Source: Paramarasmius palmivorus (taxonomy: Eukaryota; Basidiomycota; Agaricomycetes; Agaricales; Marasmiaceae). From it: 64,000 nucleotides of DNA. The notes beneath the pieces were generated by a model. The model ran no database searches and had not been told where the DNA came from. It saw nothing but the letters and a program-made list of their open reading frames with translations. This document shows positions 10,690-25,300 of this stretch, piece by piece. The stretch is taken from positions 62,001-126,000 of the forward strand of contig JAYKXP010000132.1 of NCBI GenBank assembly GCA_037176845.1, given 5' to 3'. Position 1 is the stretch's first letter, and every line of letters starts with the position of its first letter. The translations under genes and the position numbers were made by a program.

Positions 10690-13240
10690 AACTGTTGCTC
10701 CGGCGATTATCTCCTAATTTGGGAAGGCATTGTGATTTTGCGCGAGCGCTCTTGATGCGACGGTCCAGAGTAGTTGGCGGACAAAGAAAGATCCCAACAC
10801 ACGGTTTGAGGTACTCTACACCATGTATAAAATGTAGTACGAGTAACTTCCCAAAGCAACTAGCAGTAATGAGTGCTAGGCGAGCTACGGACGCGACCGG
10901 TGTGGTTCATACTGTTTATGGTGAGCCCTCGGCTAGTGACAGGCCACGGTCTGAGCATAACTGAGTTTTTGAGCCTGGGGCCGTATGCTTTCTGCTTGAA
11001 CCGGCCAATTTTGGTATCTGAATTCTGGATTTGTTTTTCAGAGGCCAAACAGTGCTCCCAACTGTGGATGCCGTCAAGTTTAGGAGGGCCAGTGCATCTC
11101 GCGAAGAGCATCCAACGCGCTAGAGCTTGAGCTGTATCTGCAAGTTAAGCAACTTCAATAGTCAAGCTTCAGGACGACGTTGGGGCGACGAGGTTTCGGC
11201 CAAATGATGCAGCTTATCGGATTAGGTGCTCACCATGGCCCGGCGTGGATTTGCCTTCATGTTTTCTTTCTTTCTTTTTCTCTTTGAAAACCGTGTCATA
11301 GTACCTCCGTTTTTTTGAATCACTTTAGAGGATGAAGCTTCTTGAGGTGAACATGGGGGAAGTTGGGAGGCGAAGTAATGGGAGGTCTAGACCCGGACTG
11401 TTTGGGGATGATGCATGCGCTTGGCGAGCACCTGATCTTCCGAGTTAGGTTTGTAGGGTTAGGGTTTTAACAGCTCTTGCTTCCTCAGTGCATTTTCTTA
11501 CTCAAGCATATACGCGCAGAAGCTGGGTAATCTCTGGAGCACATGTCAAACTCGTATAGGAAAACCTCCCAAAACCTCCAACCAGCTATCAAACTAGCCC
11601 TTTCTCAATGAAGCTCGCTGTTGGTGGTGCGTCACATTCATGACTGAATGTGTGCCGTTTTCAAGGCTCTGGCTGTTAAGTTTCGAGGATTTAGCTCTGA
11701 AAACAGTGTTTAGGCACCTGTTGTGGCCCTGCCATACACTCCTCCCCGACGTACGTCGCTCATCTACCTCGGCATGACAATAGCTCACGAAGGCGCTCGT
11801 AGGCTAGGTGGATCCGGGATATTTAGTAGGAGCTTCGTTCGGCGCCGCGTCTGATGTTCATGGTAGCAGTGAGTACTAAAGGTTGCAGACTCATGCGGCC
11901 ACTCCGATTATACCTGTTCATTTGCCATGTAGAGATCAACTCGGGTCACCAGTGTATATTACTTTCGTCGAACAGCAGGAAGCCTTAGGGTCATTTTATG
12001 CTCCTCTAGTTGTCACCCGTGACTCTAAGCTCCCCACAGATTGTTTTACTATTGACGTTGTTTATCAACGGGCAATTGTTGCCATCCATACGCCATACCC
12101 ACGAAACCACGGGCAACGATGCATGCAGTGTGGTGGTGGTGGTGCCGTTTTCTTGCATCTTTTCACGGTTGGGCGAAATTTGTCCAGTTATAGGTCCACC
12201 TCAACTACCTGCGGAATCCATGGCAGACTACCTGAAGCGCTTTACCTAACATGCCCTCTTCCGAGTCGTCGACGCACCACCATCCATTCTTCTCTTCCAT
12301 GAGGCTATTTCGGCAATTCGGATACTTGACGGACCGATCTCGACCAGAGAGCAATATCAATTCCACGTGGTGGTGTGTCCCAGGTTCATTGGATTGCCCT
12401 AAGACTGTCACCGAGAGCTATTTTTGACGACTCATTGATGGTCCTGCGGGAAAACAGGCTGTATGATCTGTATGGTGAGTGAGTCCTGACTCTGAGATCG
12501 CTACTCTTTCCCTTCTGACGTAGTATGCCAGATGATCATGGCAGTGAGATGGACTGATTGCGATTATCATGGTGAGTGCGTTTGGCCTCAATACATGGTT
12601 ATCGAGTCACTTTATTTGGTGAGTGGTAGGTGATATCCCGGTGATGCACTCTACCGTATCTGCTTACTTCCAAAGATATCATTATGTTACGGGGTTACTA
12701 TTGCCTTCTTCAATGCATATTTCAATCGCAGACTCAAGGTTCAACCGTTGTTTGTCCGAATTAGGTGGGTTCCGATAGAGATGAGAATTCTGCGCTGCGA
12801 ATGTCATCCCTGACAGAACTTGGTTTTTTTTTAAATTCTGGGACGCGTGTCGGCAGATTTCCAGAAGGCATGCTTTGGCCTTGCTTGGCACAGGCGTTTT
12901 GCGTTATCGTCGTCCTTTCTAATCTTCCCCTCAACAATGGCCGCTTCTGACCTTCAGCGCTTCAGCAGTGGCAAAGGCGAGCGATCACCTGTCCTATCTT
13001 CATACAAACATTTTTACTTAAGTATTGCTCCAGCATTAACGATTTATCCGTCGACTTGACAACGAGACCATCGTTACCCTGTTATTGTCGGCCGATATTT
13101 TTCCTGAGCGTTTTTGACCAATCGCGTGGACATACATATGACCGTATTGTACCATCATCTTTAACCACTTGATATATTTCCCGGGTTAAACAGGGCTGAA
13201 CTTGGGTCGAACCATGCTGGTATTTGCCGACTTTCAAGCC
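10690..13240. other. No gene recognised
   Basis: Short open frames only, none with a family pattern or a convincing splice series. A TTAGGG-like dimer lies at 11454-11466 and a short CT/T-rich tract near 11265. Confidence 0.5.
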
Positions 13241-13247
13241 AACAGTG

Positions 13248-13255
13248 CATAAAAG
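13248..13255 (+). promoter_or_regulatory. TATA-like box of the xylanase gene
   Basis: CATAAAAG lies about 85 nt upstream of the xylanase ATG at 13337. The second xylanase copy has a comparable TATAAAA upstream of its ATG. Confidence 0.45.
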
Positions 13256-13336
13256 CAAGTCACCTCGACGTACACCACTAACATCTAGCACTCAGGCACT
13301 AGCAGCACTCAGCTTACAGACTCGGAAGTCATCGAC

Positions 13337-14316
<980 letters not shown>

Positions 14317-14319
14317 TTA

Positions 14320-15280
14320 TTTGTCTCTTCGCGGGATCAACGTAAAAAGAGATTATCTGCAGCTTTTCTCACCGCGGTTGCTTCTTTTTCCATTCCTGCT
14401 CGGGCTCCCGGGATTGAGGTCTCTGTCCGAGTGCAATGACGCTGTGGGGTAGCAAAAAGTGGTGCATTGAGTCAAGTCTCGTAGTAGTCGTCTTGTCGCC
14501 ACCTTTCATTGTCTATAGTCCACCTAATCCACAAGATCAGAGGTTCATATTGGTTGGCAGAGGAACATACAAAGAGTTGTGAATCGCGAGAAATCCATCT
14601 TCCAATACAGGCAAGTATGGATCAGGAGACATCTGATTAGATTATCAATGAGGCCCTTCTCACGAAGCGAAAGACATCCTTAAAGTTCATTATCATGACG
14701 AGATCCAAAATTAGTAAAATTGCAAAGGCGAAGGGAGGCGAAGGGAGATGCTAAATCGGTTTGTTGATCCTCCAAAAATGTCTTTCCCTTCCCAGTTCAC
14801 CACAAATCCGAGTTGGGCGGGAGCTTCTTGTGGGAAAAGTGAACAGTGAGAGACATAAGGTTGGACAATGATTGAAGAACGGAAGATAAGTCGAGATAGG
14901 CTTCGGATCTAGGAGAGATGAGGCAAAATGAATCAATTTGAAAGCTCTGAGGAAGTTACTCACCGTCAAAATCAACATTGATCCCGAGCGTGCGGCGTGC
15001 TCTCCGAGTTTAATTCATTGTCCCAGAGAATATTGAAAAGTTTCTTGATCTTCGATACTTCCTCGAGATCGGATATTTGACGGTATAAAGACAACACGGC
15101 CATGAAATTGAGACGTTTGTTAACCGGGCGCAAACTCCGAAGCTGCCAGCGTGACCGCTCGGTAGCTTATTAGGCTCAACAGCTCTCTGGAAGGTCATTG
15201 AAGATAGGCATGGTATGTCTATAAAAATTTCAATGAGCGAATTGGCAGTGTGAATGACACATGTGTGACCAACCTGATGA
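14320..15280. other. No gene recognised
   Basis: Only short open frames without family resemblance. Confidence 0.4.
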
Positions 15281-15284
15281 AGAA

Positions 15285-15356
15285 CGATAGGTGGATTCGA
15301 ACACGAATGTAACGTTCAAAGGTAAGCGCTAAACAGACGCGGTGCGCGTTCTAACA
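15285..15356 (-). pseudogene. tRNA-like relic (B-box sequence)
   Basis: On the minus strand GTTCGAATCC matches a tRNA T-loop (Pol III B box), and short complementary ends (GAACG and CGTTC) bracket about 70 nt. The D arm is not convincing and no anticodon can be named. It could be a chance match or a tRNA-derived short element. Confidence 0.25.
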
Positions 15357-15510
15357 AAGGATGTGATCACGTGTATCTTCGCAACTCCGCCATAAAGAAT
15401 GCTCGGCAAAACGCGGCGGCGGCGATCTTTATAACTTCGCCGAGCGGCCGCACTGTTCCATGCTCGAATCTCACTTACTAGATGCTATTGTTATCAGCTG
15501 CTTGAATTGG

Positions 15511-16828
15511 CTAGTTCTGAGCCTCATGTGAGGTTCTCCCTCCATATGATGATACAAGAAGACAAGGCCTGCATGATAAGCGCCCCTTGCGGTTATGTTC
15601 AGCGTTAATTCTTCCTGCAAGACGGGGATTGCCGTTTCTTCCTTTCACCTTGCTGGCAGGAACTACGTCGGCAAAGAGTTCAATGTGTTTGAAGATGCCA
15701 GGTCTTTCTGATATATCGTATGCTATTGACTGTTGCCAGTGAGATAGGCGGTCAACAAATTCATAAATCATTATCACGTCTAGTCGCGCCATCATGATGG
15801 AGTTTTTCAAAGTCATTGAGTCTTTGACATGATCATGATCATTCGTATGATATCGTAGGTGTCTATAGTGATCCAAGCTTCCAAGCGATTGGCGGAGTAT
15901 ACTTAGTACTTGTATTATACATACATAGCACGACTCGGAAGCGGAACTTCTGACTGATCTGATTTGAGTGTTGATTTAGCGGAGTCGGCGACGTACGTGT
16001 ATGTAGAGATTCGAGACACTCGTACTCGAGAAGTTCGAAATTCATTCTCGTAAATGAAACGGAACCATCGCCCGGGTCCGACGCTTCGATTCGCAATTGA
16101 GAAGATTTGCGTGTCGGGCTCCGATGTGTAATAGTTTATGACAAGAACAGTTGGTGACCAGGACGAGGTTGGGACGAGGTAATGAATTATGAAGCCAGAA
16201 CGAGCGGGAAGCTAGCAAGCATTTTTGATTCCGAGAGAAGAACTTCATTTCGCGGACAATTGCGGGGGTTGTGGAGATGTATGCTGCACGGCGAGGCTCC
16301 ATAAGCATTGCGGTGGGTACTTGAGGTATCGGTAAGTCGGTAAACGTGAGTGAGTTTCGACTAAGGGGTTTTTGAGGAAGCACAGAGGAGACACGGAAAC
16401 GGAGTTCTTAGGAAGGTTGTTACCCGGAATCGTATGATTTCGGGGTCGCATACTCCCGACCGCCCAATAAACCAGCTTCTTGATGACCGTGATAGGTTGA
16501 AAATAGATATCATCCATATGAATAATATGCGAAGAGCGAGCTATGGACTACGAGACACTATCAATACTCGTAGTCTGTATCTCGTTATTTTGATTCTTAG
16601 ATGCGTAGGGTCGAAGAAAATCATCCTGGGGTTATGACCGAGCTTGCCCGCGCTTCGCACAGAGATGGGTAACAGTAGGAGAGGTGAAAAAGGCCGAGGA
16701 GCGACAGCTATACACGTGGGAAGGAGTTTAGATGCGAGTTTCACTGACCCTGGAGTTGACGGTAGATCCATTGCCGAAGCGTTTAGGCGTCGGGAGAATC
16801 TGTGGTGCTCGACCATGCACAGAAACAC
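15511..16828 (-). CDS. Possible multi-exon gene of unknown function
   Basis: Several adjacent minus-strand open segments (16541-16828, 16042-16383, 15863-16096, 15511-15876) could be exons of one gene. The last encodes segments such as LFADVVPASKVKGRNG. I found no family match and could not join all segments with consistent phases, so this is a weak call. Confidence 0.2.
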
Positions 16829-17657
16829 GTTTTTAGGCGACAGCTAGCTTGAATCTTGGAACGACTCACAATTACTCATCCTCACCCGTCCTTTCCCCCT
16901 AAGAGTGTTCTCTAGGCCACCTTTCAAACGCCAATATTCAAGGTTGCTTTGGAGTCGAGAGTCCCTTTCTGATGTCAGGGTGTGTATCCATGCAGGAGAG
17001 ATCTTGAGCGCTTACCCGATCTCGATTGGGAAGTGCTTGTTCTTTATCGAAGGGTGAACCTGAAGAGGCACAGCTAGCTGCGACATACACGGGGACCCAC
17101 AACATCAGGCGATGCAAGAATTCTTGTAGAACACTCGGAAATGAGGTTGAACAGGCGCGCTACCGACGACTATTTGCGTTGGAGTGCAGGTAGAGACGGA
17201 AGGTATAGTGTGGGGGATTGTGGAAAAGAATGGCGACGACTCGGTGACACGGCGACACGGCGAACTTCGATTAAGAAAATGTCTATATTAGGCGAAAATA
17301 CTGTGATGAATTAGGTTTTTGGCATCATCAGGGTTCAACTTCGTCCGAGAATCACGATAATTGAAAAATATTCCTGGAAAGACAGAAATAGGTGCCAAAC
17401 ATGGACAGAGGAAACTGTTTATGTGTTGTTGTACCCTTGTGCATGTGGGACCCTGCGCGTCTACAGCCTGCTAAGCAGAACCTTGAATGACATGAGGTTT
17501 CTGGAAAAAGATCCAAGAACGCCAGCGGGATCTCGGCTAAAATGTTCCCGTGAGAACAGCATCCTTTTTGGGAACGGCACTCACGCCTTGCACACAAAAC
17601 TCGACTCTTCCTCTTCTTTTTCCTCCGACCACCACCAACAACACCCTTGCCGCCACT

Positions 17658-19794
17658 ATGCGGAATATTCTCAACCTCAATTTACCCTTGAAATCTCGCT
17701 GGAAACGCCAGTCACAGCTCATTCTCGACCCTCTCGATGAAACTCGTCCAGGTCGTCCTTTACCCCATCTGCCTCCAGAGTTATGGGTTCTCATCATACG
17801 ATATGCCTCGACACTTTCCTATCTTCCTTCCCCAGAACAGGATCACGAAGTGTACAACCATTCTGTGCAAGAGAAGCTTTCGTTTTCGTTGGTATCCAAG
17901 AGATGGAGTAGCTATACTGCGGAAGTGTTATACGAGTTCATATGGATTACACGGGCCAGGCAGGCGAAAAGTCTAGCTTTAACCCTGCTTTGTCAGGTCT
18001 GTGCTAGCCCAGTCGTTCACCCTTCTTCCTATCATCACCAAAACTCGTTGCGGAGGACTACGAGCTCCGACCAATGTGGGAGATACATCCGCCGACTCAA
18101 GATTGCCACGAGCACGTTGGACCGATGTGATCCTGCGGATATAAGAGTTATTTTGGACTATGCGGTGAATCTGGAAAGTTACGAAGACCACCGTAGCGTG
18201 CGGAGGAACAGTGAGCAGGAGATGCTGGATCCACGAGGCTCGCCAGAGGCGTTGCTAGCCGCGTTGGGGAAGAACGCTTTGCGAAGGCTTAGCTGGACTT
18301 GCTATGGATTGGATAGCAGCTTATCCGGCCTGTCGTCGATTGCAGCCAACCTCGAGTACCTCGAACTCAGCTTCTGCGGTGCCTCTTCAGCATTCTTCCC
18401 TTTGTCACCTACCACCTCCTCTTCCTCATCCATCATCTCCAGCTCAGGCTTCTCATTCACCACAACGACAACCTCCGTGACCACACACTGTACAACAACT
18501 ACAACAACTACCGAACCCATGTTACCACTATCCCTACCCGCACTCAGAACTCTCGTCATCACACCCGACAACTCAGTCTTCCTCGCTCTTAGCGAATGGG
18601 ACATGCCTCAGCTCTCCAACCTCACCATTAACCTGGGACACCACCACACAATGCCAGCGTTCCATACCTTCTTCCAGGCACACGGTATAAAAATAACTCA
18701 TTTGGAGCTTGGTTACGCACCCACACCCGATTCGCTCGTTGTATCGGACCAGCACTCGCCTTCTGGTAGCACACTCTACCAGCTCGCACCGAACCTCAAA
18801 GAGTTCATCTGCTCCGCATACACACAGACAGAATGGAACTGGGAGAATCCAGACTGGGTCGCTCCGCACCCGCTGTTGACGAGTCATCCAGAACTGGAGT
18901 ACATTGGGATCAGGGATCTCGGACGCGAAGTGAGACGTGTTTGGAGTGAGGTGTGTATCGTTTCTTTGTTCATTCATTGGTTCTTCCTATCCTTCTGCCT
19001 TACGGGCGCCTCCTATGACCGCGTAAACGCCGCCAAAATGGCTCCACCTCGTTGTCTATGGTTACCTCTACACCATCCATCCCTATCCCTATCTCTTCCA
19101 TGATTCCATGATAGCTGGCCAAGGGGAGGCCGAGGCGCTATCCATCGGCCTATCACCACACGTTTTACGATCATGATCATCATGTCACTCCATCCCGCGT
19201 TTCGTACCTTTCTTACGCAAAAGCGTACATACCTGCGGATTTCACTGCATCCGTCATCCTTTTTGCCTTAACTTTATTCCCATTCAAATGTGCTTCTTCC
19301 GTCTTGGTTCGGCGTTCTAATCGCTCTCTCGTATTTTCTAGTTTGGCCCTGGTCCTCAACAACATGTAGACCCCCACTCGGACGACGAGTCGCCGTTCTT
19401 TATGCTCCTAGAGCAGCTCAGCTCACTCTTCTCGCATACTTCGTTCCCCAAACTCAAGTATATCCGCGACTTGAGTGAGGATTCTGACGGTTTACGAAGG
19501 GGCAAACGGTCACTCTATCATGATGATAAAGCCTCCGTACCTTCGCCTGCTCAGGCCGCGGGGGGTAGACGGAGTAGCCTCTCTAGTTGGAGAAGACCTC
19601 GCCACCGCCACTCACGGACCTTTTCTACACCAGTGGCGTTCGTTGGTGTGCCAGGACATTTACGTATGACGAGGTTCTGGGGGAAGATACTAGATAGGGC
19701 TGGTGAACGAGGCGTGTACGTTGAGGATTGGAGGGGCCTGAATGTGACTAGGAGGGATCTAGAGAGGTGGGCTCGGGGTTTAGGCGACATTTGA
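17658..19794 (+). CDS. F-box-like protein, intact
   Basis: Two exons, 17658-18950 and 19342-19794, join in phase 0 across a 391-nt intron (GTGTGT donor, TTTTCTAG acceptor) and give about 581 aa. The F-box-like region is LPHLPPELWVLIIRYAST, followed after a spacer by SFSLVSKRWSSYTAEVLY, the usual second half in agaric proteins. A Thr/Ser-rich low-complexity stretch lies around residue 280. The C-terminal exon holds RMTRFWGKILDRAGERG-type helical sequence. ATG 17658 is preferred over the upstream frame start at 17550 because the latter reads as unstructured 5' leader. Likely a ubiquitin-ligase adaptor. Confidence 0.8.
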
Positions 19795-19819
19795 GGTCTG
19801 TTGGTATCAGAACCATGCA

Positions 19820-21230
19820 TGCTTACTTCCTCTCATTCTTGGGATGGTCTTCGGTTCAGTGGTTCTTGTTTTGTTTTTTTTTCACTCCTGCTTGCTTGTT
19901 TCATGCTCGATGCTTCATATCATCATATTCACTCTCCTTCATACCATATTGTCTCATCTTGTTTCATAGCATCTGCATCTTGACATGGACAACTTGTACA
20001 TACATACCCCCAACATACATATACATCCACTCACCCAGACACAGACTTTCCTTTTGCTATCGCATCGTCATTTCGTTATCAATTGTTGTGTTTTCATTGT
20101 TCTTCTCTTGTCTCTATCACATTACACGCATCCATATCTTGGTTCTTTGTTCGTAGACGCCAGGTATACGAAGGAATACAAATTTGGGTTCAAGGATGTC
20201 GTTGGGTGTGATGTATGATGTTTGTACTTGGTACTGGGGCTTAGGGTGATGCCACAGGAGGAAGTGAAGCACCGATGTGCACATGCATGCTGAGCTGTCG
20301 TTTTCGTTCGAAGGTTGCGAAGCCGGGTTACTGCTTCCGTTTCTGCAACTACGGGCTTTCGTTTCCTCCAATAATACCCGAACACACTTGTCTCTCCTAT
20401 TCTTTCATCGGTGCCGGGAGCGGTAAAAGGTATACAAGTCTCGCTTGGAGGTTGATCCTCGCGAGTCGCCGTTCAAACTTCACCCCTCTCACCCTAATCT
20501 CCCGTGAGAATGTCGCGTTTGTGGCCAATACGCGTTTCTTTTTCCAAATCAGTGAGTCGAGACGCCGTTGATTTCCGTAAACCAAAACTGCTATCTCCTA
20601 TACCAGCCTATACCCGAGCCTAGTCTTGGCTCTAGGTCGAAAAGGTACCGCCTCGTAGTATTGGAAGCTCGATTTGGAACAGGTACAGGGGTTTGATTGG
20701 TCGAGGCCGACAAAGTTGGCATGCATATGGTACGGTTGTCAGTCCATCCAATGTCGTGAGTCAGGTCCCAGCAGTCTTCAGCCTATGAATGATGAGGAAG
20801 AGAGTCGAGAATGTCTCCGAGACAGGTACACGTCTAGATTAATGGCGGCTATAATGGATCCAGCATGAAGACCGAAGATTGGAGGTTTGGGATAGATTGT
20901 GAATACAAATGACACGCAAGCTGTGTGAGAATCGGTCGAGATCGTCCGAGGAATGGTTTAATGACCATCAAGATACTAGACCCGAATAGAACTCGAGAAT
21001 GATATATGTCGGGACTGGGCGTCTTCGGTTACGATGAGCGCTTGTAGGATGAAATAATAGTGTCAAAGCTGGTTTTTGCAAAGGAATGGTATTGGCCTTT
21101 GGGTATCAATATACTGTACACTTTATACTGTAACTGTCTCTCGTTCCTGCTTCATGTATACTCTTGGAATCGCTGATTCCCTTTTTCCTAGGAAATAGAA
21201 ACAAATCAGTTAGTCAACCTCGCTATGAGT
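19820..21230. other. 3' flank and intergenic, no gene recognised
   Basis: The part just after the F-box gene (19830-20160) is strongly C/T rich on the + strand, much like the long importin intron, and may be its 3' UTR. The remainder shows nothing recognisable. Confidence 0.4.
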
Positions 21231-21235
21231 GATCT

Positions 21236-22980
21236 TCATTCACCTTTGATTCGGAAACCATATGTATCATCCTTCGGTTTTAGATGTGTAAGATTGATGG
21301 TTAGGATGATAAGACGAAATGCATACCGTCTTGTCGCTCGCCGGAGAGGGCAACATGCCCATTTCATGTGAGTCAGCGAAGTGTCCGGATAGGGACCCGA
21401 CCGGAATATGCCCGCTACTCATAATCGTTCCCGTATGATCTTTTCGCAATTGACGTCGAGCATTAAGCCTAACAGCGAAGGTTGAGTGGAAAGATATGTA
21501 GGTGCTAAATGCGATGGTATACGTACATTGCAACTGAAAGTAAAGTATTCAGTAATGAACATGTTACCCGGCCATTAAGCCGCAAGGCACTCACCCATCG
21601 AGATGACATACAGCTTGCTCGAGCAGAAGTGGAAAGGTGCCCTTGATTTGTTGTCAGAGAGTGTACGGTGAATAGTCACCTAGATTTACCAATTGAATGA
21701 ATCGGTCTGGGCTAAGTATACCACGAGTAGCGTGATGTGAAATAGTGTCATCAGAAGCCCTCGAGTGACGGTATATTGAAGGAGCTTCTGAAGTAAGGTA
21801 TCGGTCCTATGCAACGCCGATGAATCAGAACGCATAGTTGATGAATAACAACTAATCTTTTACCTCTCAAAGCCGGTTTTCGCGTGGTTGAACGACCACG
21901 ACAAGCAAATCGTTAGGACAATGTCTGAAGTCGTTTGCAAGACTTGAAGCGTCGTCAGTTGTTTCTGATTTGCAAGGCATTCAGGTGCTGCTAGCGCGGT
22001 TTTACGAGTGACACCACGAACCTTAACTTTGGATGTCAGAAAGACGGTGAAGGTGGGATTTCGAATAGATTCTGCAGAAACGACTGAAGGTATGGTTGAG
22101 GATCACTATTTAGCGACCGGAAGGGGAAACATACATCCGAGCGGCACTATCGGAGTTACTGTTAGAACTTCGGAGCTCGTGTAAAAATGAAAGGCGGACC
22201 TAATGCTGCCAAACCGCATGCTGCCTAAAGCGAATCAATTCGAACGCGACTTCTCCTCGATAACGTTCTGGGGGGGCTTACAATGAATACTGGGATGACC
22301 CAGTGTACACGCTTGACTGATATTTGATTAGAATCCTGCCTAATCAAGAATGAAATGTACACTCACTAAGATAGACACGAGTTGCGAAGAACACCTGCAC
22401 CCTAATCGAACCAGGTGATTCAACAACGAATGAAAAGAGTCTGTTGCAGGCTGGACACGCACATGGCCATCGAAACAATGGACAGAACGATCTCCACTGT
22501 CATTAATCTAAAATGTTATGGGTCAATGTCAAACTTGGGAGGATGGAGTAAGTCGTACGGGGACAGATGTTGCAATGCTTCAAAATTCCCAAAATTCTGA
22601 ATCTTTGAATACCATTAGCCTTATAATATGCTGATATGTGGATAACTATTCACCGTGTAGTGGTGTAGGTACTGCATATTAACGAGAGTTGTCGCAATGT
22701 CCATCGTACTGGTGTTCATTAGATGGAATCCTCGATGAGAAGCTCTGTTCTTACACTAGCGCTGCGACCTGCGTATTTCAGTAATCAGATAACTGAGCGT
22801 TTGCGGTTATTTCTATCAACGCACGAGTGAACGAAGAGGCCAGCGGTCGTGGTTGTAGTTTGCGTAGATCCACGCCTGAACTACTGTAATTCCACATAGA
22901 CTTCGCAAGCATTGCAATCAGCGAATTCGCTCCAGACCACCTTTTCGAAGACGTACATCGTCGAGACAAAACAACCTACA
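21236..22980 (-). CDS. DUF6534-type integral membrane protein
   Basis: Basidiomycete membrane-protein family of unknown function. Resolved 3' exons on the minus strand are about 22000-21864, then 21806-21690, 21641-21595, 21533-21527 (a 7-nt microexon), 21468-21327 and 21271-21236. Phases agree throughout. Diagnostic segments are KTGFERTDTLLQKLLQYTV, the membrane stretch GLLMTLFHITLLVVYLAQT, APFHFCSSKLYVISM and LNARRQLRKD, all in the order usual for the family. Further upstream pieces such as VQVFFATRVYLS (near 22385) and MDIATTLVNMQYLHHYTV (near 22680) fit the N-terminal half, but I could not fix those exon boundaries. Stop at 21236. Confidence 0.7.
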
Positions 22981-23089
22981 ACACCCTTCGTTAGCTTTTC
23001 GGCGAGATAGCAAGGGTGTATCGATGATGAATGCGCACCGTAGTATTGCCCATTGAATTCTGCTGAGATGTCCATCCGAGTGGAAAGAG

Positions 23090-23860
23090 GGACGTTACGC
23101 CGGGGGAAAAAAGCACGGCAAAGATTTCATGGGTTTATATGCATAACGTACAGCTTCCAAGCCCCACATGATAACGTTCTTCCCTCCGCACGGAACGCAG
23201 TGGTGTTGAACGCCCAAAGGACTTCTACTTCCAATGAACAGCAGACCTACAGTGAAAACGACCTCCACCATCACGTTTTTGACAAGGAAAACAGCGGAAT
23301 TGCCGTAATTGCACAGCGCCCATGATCATTCGATGGACATGTGCCGGCAGCCTTGGCGCTATGGATCACATCGAAGCCTTCGAAAATGGGTGATGTATGG
23401 ATGTAGAATGCTACGTTACTATAATTGTCATTCCGGGGGGAAACCTATGGAAAGAGCCTCTTGCAGGCTAGATGCTTCGTGGCCTGGATCTTTGGGTTAA
23501 GCTTGAATGAAGCTTTGCAGTTCTGAGCTGTGATAGATGGTGTGCGAAAAAGGAACTCAATCGTGTTCAGCGTTAAGCAGCTTTAGTAGTATAGCGGTAG
23601 ACCACGAATTCAGCTGTGTGTCCAACATGTAACCATTGCTGTAAGTTTTTCGCTGGTGTTGAACAAGGGTACCTTGGCTTGTGAAATCTAGTTGAAATTT
23701 AAGTGAAAGTCCGAGGTTGCGCATGTTGTGCAACTCACGAATGGAAGGGATGACAGATTGTAGGGTATGTACTCTTGAATGTTCGTGGAGTGAGGTGAAG
23801 TTTAAACCAAAAAAACTATTAGGCGCCAGTGACAAATGTGAGAGTAAACCATGTGACTGC
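23090..23860 (-). repeat. Dispersed repeat, copy 1 (inverted relative to the window end)
   Basis: On the minus strand this stretch matches 63230-64000 read on the plus strand, in the same order: a coding-like piece with IPSIREL and NLGLS motifs, a region with GATCATGGGCGC, and the end GCGTAACG next to a run of C. Copies have diverged by substitutions and small indels. I could not find a transposase or clear terminal inverted repeats, so the element type is unknown. Confidence 0.75.
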
Positions 23861-24009
23861 CGAGTCCCAGTGTCTAGACCCTGAGAACGCTCAACGTTCA
23901 ACCCTCTTGACTTCGACCACGTTGCATCCATCCTCCGGTTCAATGAGGTTTTGTCTTGGTGAGTACTAGGGTGTATAGAGATACACACTTACTGACATAT
24001 GTACTGTAT

Positions 24010-25300
24010 GATGAAGCCTTCAAGTGTTGAAGACATCCCCGGGCCATTCGAAGTATGGACCTTGATATTTGCAATGATGTAGGCCGGCGTCTCGCCTTTA
24101 ACTTGTTTAATGCGGTCATCACACGGCGAATCTATCGTGCTCAACGACCTCGTGAAACCTTAAGGGCACTCCAGGTCAATGACGATGTGGCAGAGAGTAT
24201 GTGTGCATTAACCATCGAGGATGGGTGAGCTGAGAAGTCTATGATTCTTCGTTCTTAACTCTGATGAGCGCTTGCCTCAGAATGACCAAAAACTGCGGCG
24301 CATTTCCGCCTTTTTTCGGCTGTTATCCGGCGTCTCCTTCATGTTGTCTATCTGTCGATCAAATTCGACGTCGGTAATGAAACCTTTAACCAGGAAGTGG
24401 CTACTTTTACGGAGGGATTGGCTGCAATCATCAAGCAGTGCGACTTTCCGCATCCGATGAAGCACCTTGATCTCAAGCTAACTGTGACCAGAGGTAGTGT
24501 CGAATTCCTATGCAGGCACCAGGAAGAATTGAGGTCCTGGTCATCGACGCGTTGTATGAAAAGGTGAAGTTGCCTGTCGTGCGTGTGAATTTCCCTAAAG
24601 TCACGCAACTCGGAGCTTCTGCGACTATAGCAGTATATTTCTTCGCCCATTCCACCTTTCCCGAGCTTACGCGTGCAACAATTTACTGGCGATTCGACGA
24701 AGACGAAGACACCTACGATGGTATTTTTACCCCTTGTTCCAGATCTGTTACTTGGAAGATATTCGAATACTATTATCAGTCACGCGGTGCTGCTGTAGGG
24801 GATGGGCCATCGAAGTTATCAAGATGGCATCTTCGCTATTTCCTCGGCTTACTGGTCTCACTATTGAGCTCGATGAACCCGAGGAAGTCCATGTGATTGA
24901 TTTGGTAAGTTGCCCTTCGTGTCTCTTCTTTCCAACATACTGAGTACGACCTCATAAGACACGCTTTTGAGTCTTACCGAAACGTTGGTCAAATTCTGCG
25001 CTTTAAACGAGCTCAAATGGCATGGGAACCGACCCAAAAGCTTCCCACCGCTGCCCCGTCCAAATAAGGAGCATGAGATGATTATGGTTTATGGGACTGC
25101 TTGTCCAACGCTTCAAGATTGTCAGATTCCATGTACGTTATAAGACATGTTATTACGTCTCGTCTTGCTCACTTTTTAGCAAGCTATCTCCCAATGTACA
25201 CGTATAACGAATGAGATCCGGTACCCAAGAGAGGCTAGACAGTCCCGGGCAAGTCGTAGTGCTCCAGATTACACCTGGTTCATTGGAAAACTAGAGAAGG
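24010..25300 (+). pseudogene. Decayed F-box/leucine-rich repeat gene
   Basis: Family-like segments follow one another on the + strand but in changing frames: GRRLAFNLFNAVITRRIYRA, LLHVVYLSIKFDVGNETF, CD then FPHPMKHLDLKLTV, RVNFPKVTQLGASATIAVYF, FPRLTGLTIELDEPEEVHV and LLSLTETLVKFCALNELKW. This is the usual layout of agaric F-box/LRR proteins. At least three single-base frame changes that no GT-AG intron explains lie near 24075, 24310 and 24535. It starts near ATG 24010 and fades after about 25300. Confidence 0.6.

Noticed and set aside
17550..17657. Upstream start of the second F-box gene
   Set aside because: The extra 36 residues are low complexity, and ATG 17658 has a good context.
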